A DNA stretch of 64,000 nt from DATFKA01 sp035268885 (lineage in GTDB: Bacteria > Bacteroidota > Bacteroidia > Chitinophagales > Saprospiraceae): the NCBI GenBank assembly GCA_035268885.1, contig DATFKA010000053.1, forward strand, positions 18,017 to 82,016, written 5' to 3'. The translations under genes and the position numbers were made by a program. Positions within the stretch are counted from its first letter, which is position 1; the number at the start of each line of letters is the position of its first letter. Shown piece by piece: positions 63,301 through 64,000 of this stretch. The notes beneath the pieces were generated by a model. The model was not told the DNA's origin, made no database searches, and saw only the letters and a list, made by a program, of their open reading frames with translations.

Positions 63301-64000
63301 CTACCTCGAACTGGAGGCCAAACGGAAGCCGACATAGCTGTAGCGATACGCCGGGTCGTAATAGTTGCGAGAGGCGGCGCGGCAACTCCAGGGCGTGTAG
63401 CGCCAGCTGCCGCCGCGATTCACGCGATCAGAGCCCTGACTATTACCTCTAGGATTAGGCACCGCTCCCTTATCCGTCTGTGGATACTCCCCGTACCCAT
63501 CCCAGCACCACTCCCAGACATTGCCTGATAAATCATGTAGCCCCAGTGCATTCGGGCTATTCAGACTGCCTACGGGCACGGTCTGGCTGCGATACCCCCC
63601 GACGACGGAGTAATCCGTTTTATAAACAGCTGACCCATCAAAATTAATCTCTGCCGGATCAGCCAGATTCTTCCCATTGCCAAAGACCACATCGCGGCCG
63701 CGCTCGCGGGCGGCGTACTCCCACTCGGCTTCGGTGGGTAGGCGGTAGCCGTTAGCCTGCCAGTTGGGGGTCACCGTCTCGCCATCTATGCTATAGACCG
63801 GCTCGCGATCGGTGGCCCGACTGAGCCAATTGCAAAATTCTATCGCATCGTACCAATCAACATTGATCACAGGACTATCACCACGCCCCCAGCCCCGATC
63901 ATCGGGCTGCTCGCGACCGGTAGCCGCACAGAAGGCATCGTACTGGGCGAAGGTCACCTCGGTGGTCGCCATCTGGTAATTATCCAGGCGTACCCGATGG
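63301..64000 (-). CDS. Formylglycine-generating-enzyme-type (SUMF1) protein, partial at the right edge
   Basis: The frame continues past the right edge (HRVRLDNYQMATTEVTFAQY reads across the first visible Met), so the N-terminus is missing. EVTFAQYDAFC, RLPTEAEWEYAAR, LHDLSGNVWEWCWDGY and RVNRGGSWRYTPWSCRAASR are signature blocks of the FGE-sulfatase domain, and YVGFRLA is its usual end. True enzymes make formylglycine in sulfatases with two Cys, and here only the tail of the domain can be seen; many bacterial members are accessory or lipoprotein forms. No sulfatase gene is visible in the window. Confidence 0.88.
   Translation of the reverse strand, partial: HRVRLDNYQMATTEVTFAQYDAFCAATGREQPDDRGWGRGDSPVINVDWYDAIEFCNWLSRATDREPVYSIDGETVTPNWQANGYRLPTEAEWEYAARERGRDVVFGNGKNLADPAEINFDGSAVYKTDYSVVGGYRSQTVPVGSLNSPNALGLHDLSGNVWEWCWDGYGEYPQTDKGAVPNPRGNSQGSDRVNRGGSWRYTPWSCRAASRNYYDPAYRYSYVGFRLASSSR

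Overview
The window looks like chromosomal DNA of a member of the Bacteroidota, most likely a Saprospira/Lewinella-type marine or freshwater bacterium. The signs are several candidate -7 boxes of the TAnnTTTG type, exported proteins with type IX secretion (T9SS) C-terminal sorting domains, a GH92 mannosidase lipoprotein, MoxR/DUF58/DUF4350 genes, and a xylan-use operon with a GPH symporter. The genus is an inference. No rRNA, tRNA, CRISPR array, phage or transposase gene was found.

Layout. (1) 1-7017, minus strand: a xylan operon read from right to left: GPH-type xyloside symporter, GH10 endoxylanase lipoprotein, GH43, SASA-type acetylesterase and a CE15 glucuronoyl esterase cut by the left edge. 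A perfect 11-bp inverted repeat of LacI-operator type overlaps the predicted promoter at about 7200. (2) 7410-12564, plus: malic enzyme-PTA fusion and lutABC for L-lactate oxidation. (3) 12613-18103, minus: aldo/keto reductase, DCC protein, radA, BI-1/YccA, nitrilase and flavin-reductase-like genes, with a heptanucleotide tandem repeat. (4) 18235-26156: hydrolase lipoprotein, two GNAT-like paralogues, a geranylgeranyl-reductase-type flavoprotein, an OmpA protein, glutaryl-CoA dehydrogenase, and FolB with a Gly/Asp-rich tail. (5) 26480-30017: two tandem paralogues that combine an exported TPR region, one membrane helix and a LuxR-like DNA-binding end. (6) 30570-36273: 3-hydroxyacyl-CoA dehydrogenase, M20 peptidase, a single-domain response regulator, an unknown small protein, RlmD and an RDD protein. 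(7) 36361-43172: SpoIIM-DUF4129-DUF4350-MoxR-DUF58 operon plus a DUF4334 gene. (8) 43348-56448: GH92, a giant haem peroxidase with dockerin and T9SS domains, a beta-barrel protein and a reprolysin-type T9SS protease. (9) 56445-64000: FAD/Fe-S 2-hydroxyacid dehydrogenase, an exported unknown, an M1 peptidase and a partial formylglycine-generating-enzyme-type protein.

Non-coding structure. Two copies of a MITE-like element (30350-30520 and 43229-43316) differ by an exact 83-bp deletion between GGCTT repeats. A cluster of hairpins with TAAC/GTTA loops lies at 62921-63175. A possible structured small RNA or leader with a UUCG-capped stem and an intrinsic terminator lies at about 48992-49170. The metabolic theme is polysaccharide and protein breakdown feeding pentoses, lactate, malate and acyl-CoAs into central metabolism. 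I saw no complete novel defence or mobile system. The least explained items are the TPR/HTH pair, the hairpin cluster, the structured intergenic RNA and the FolB tail.
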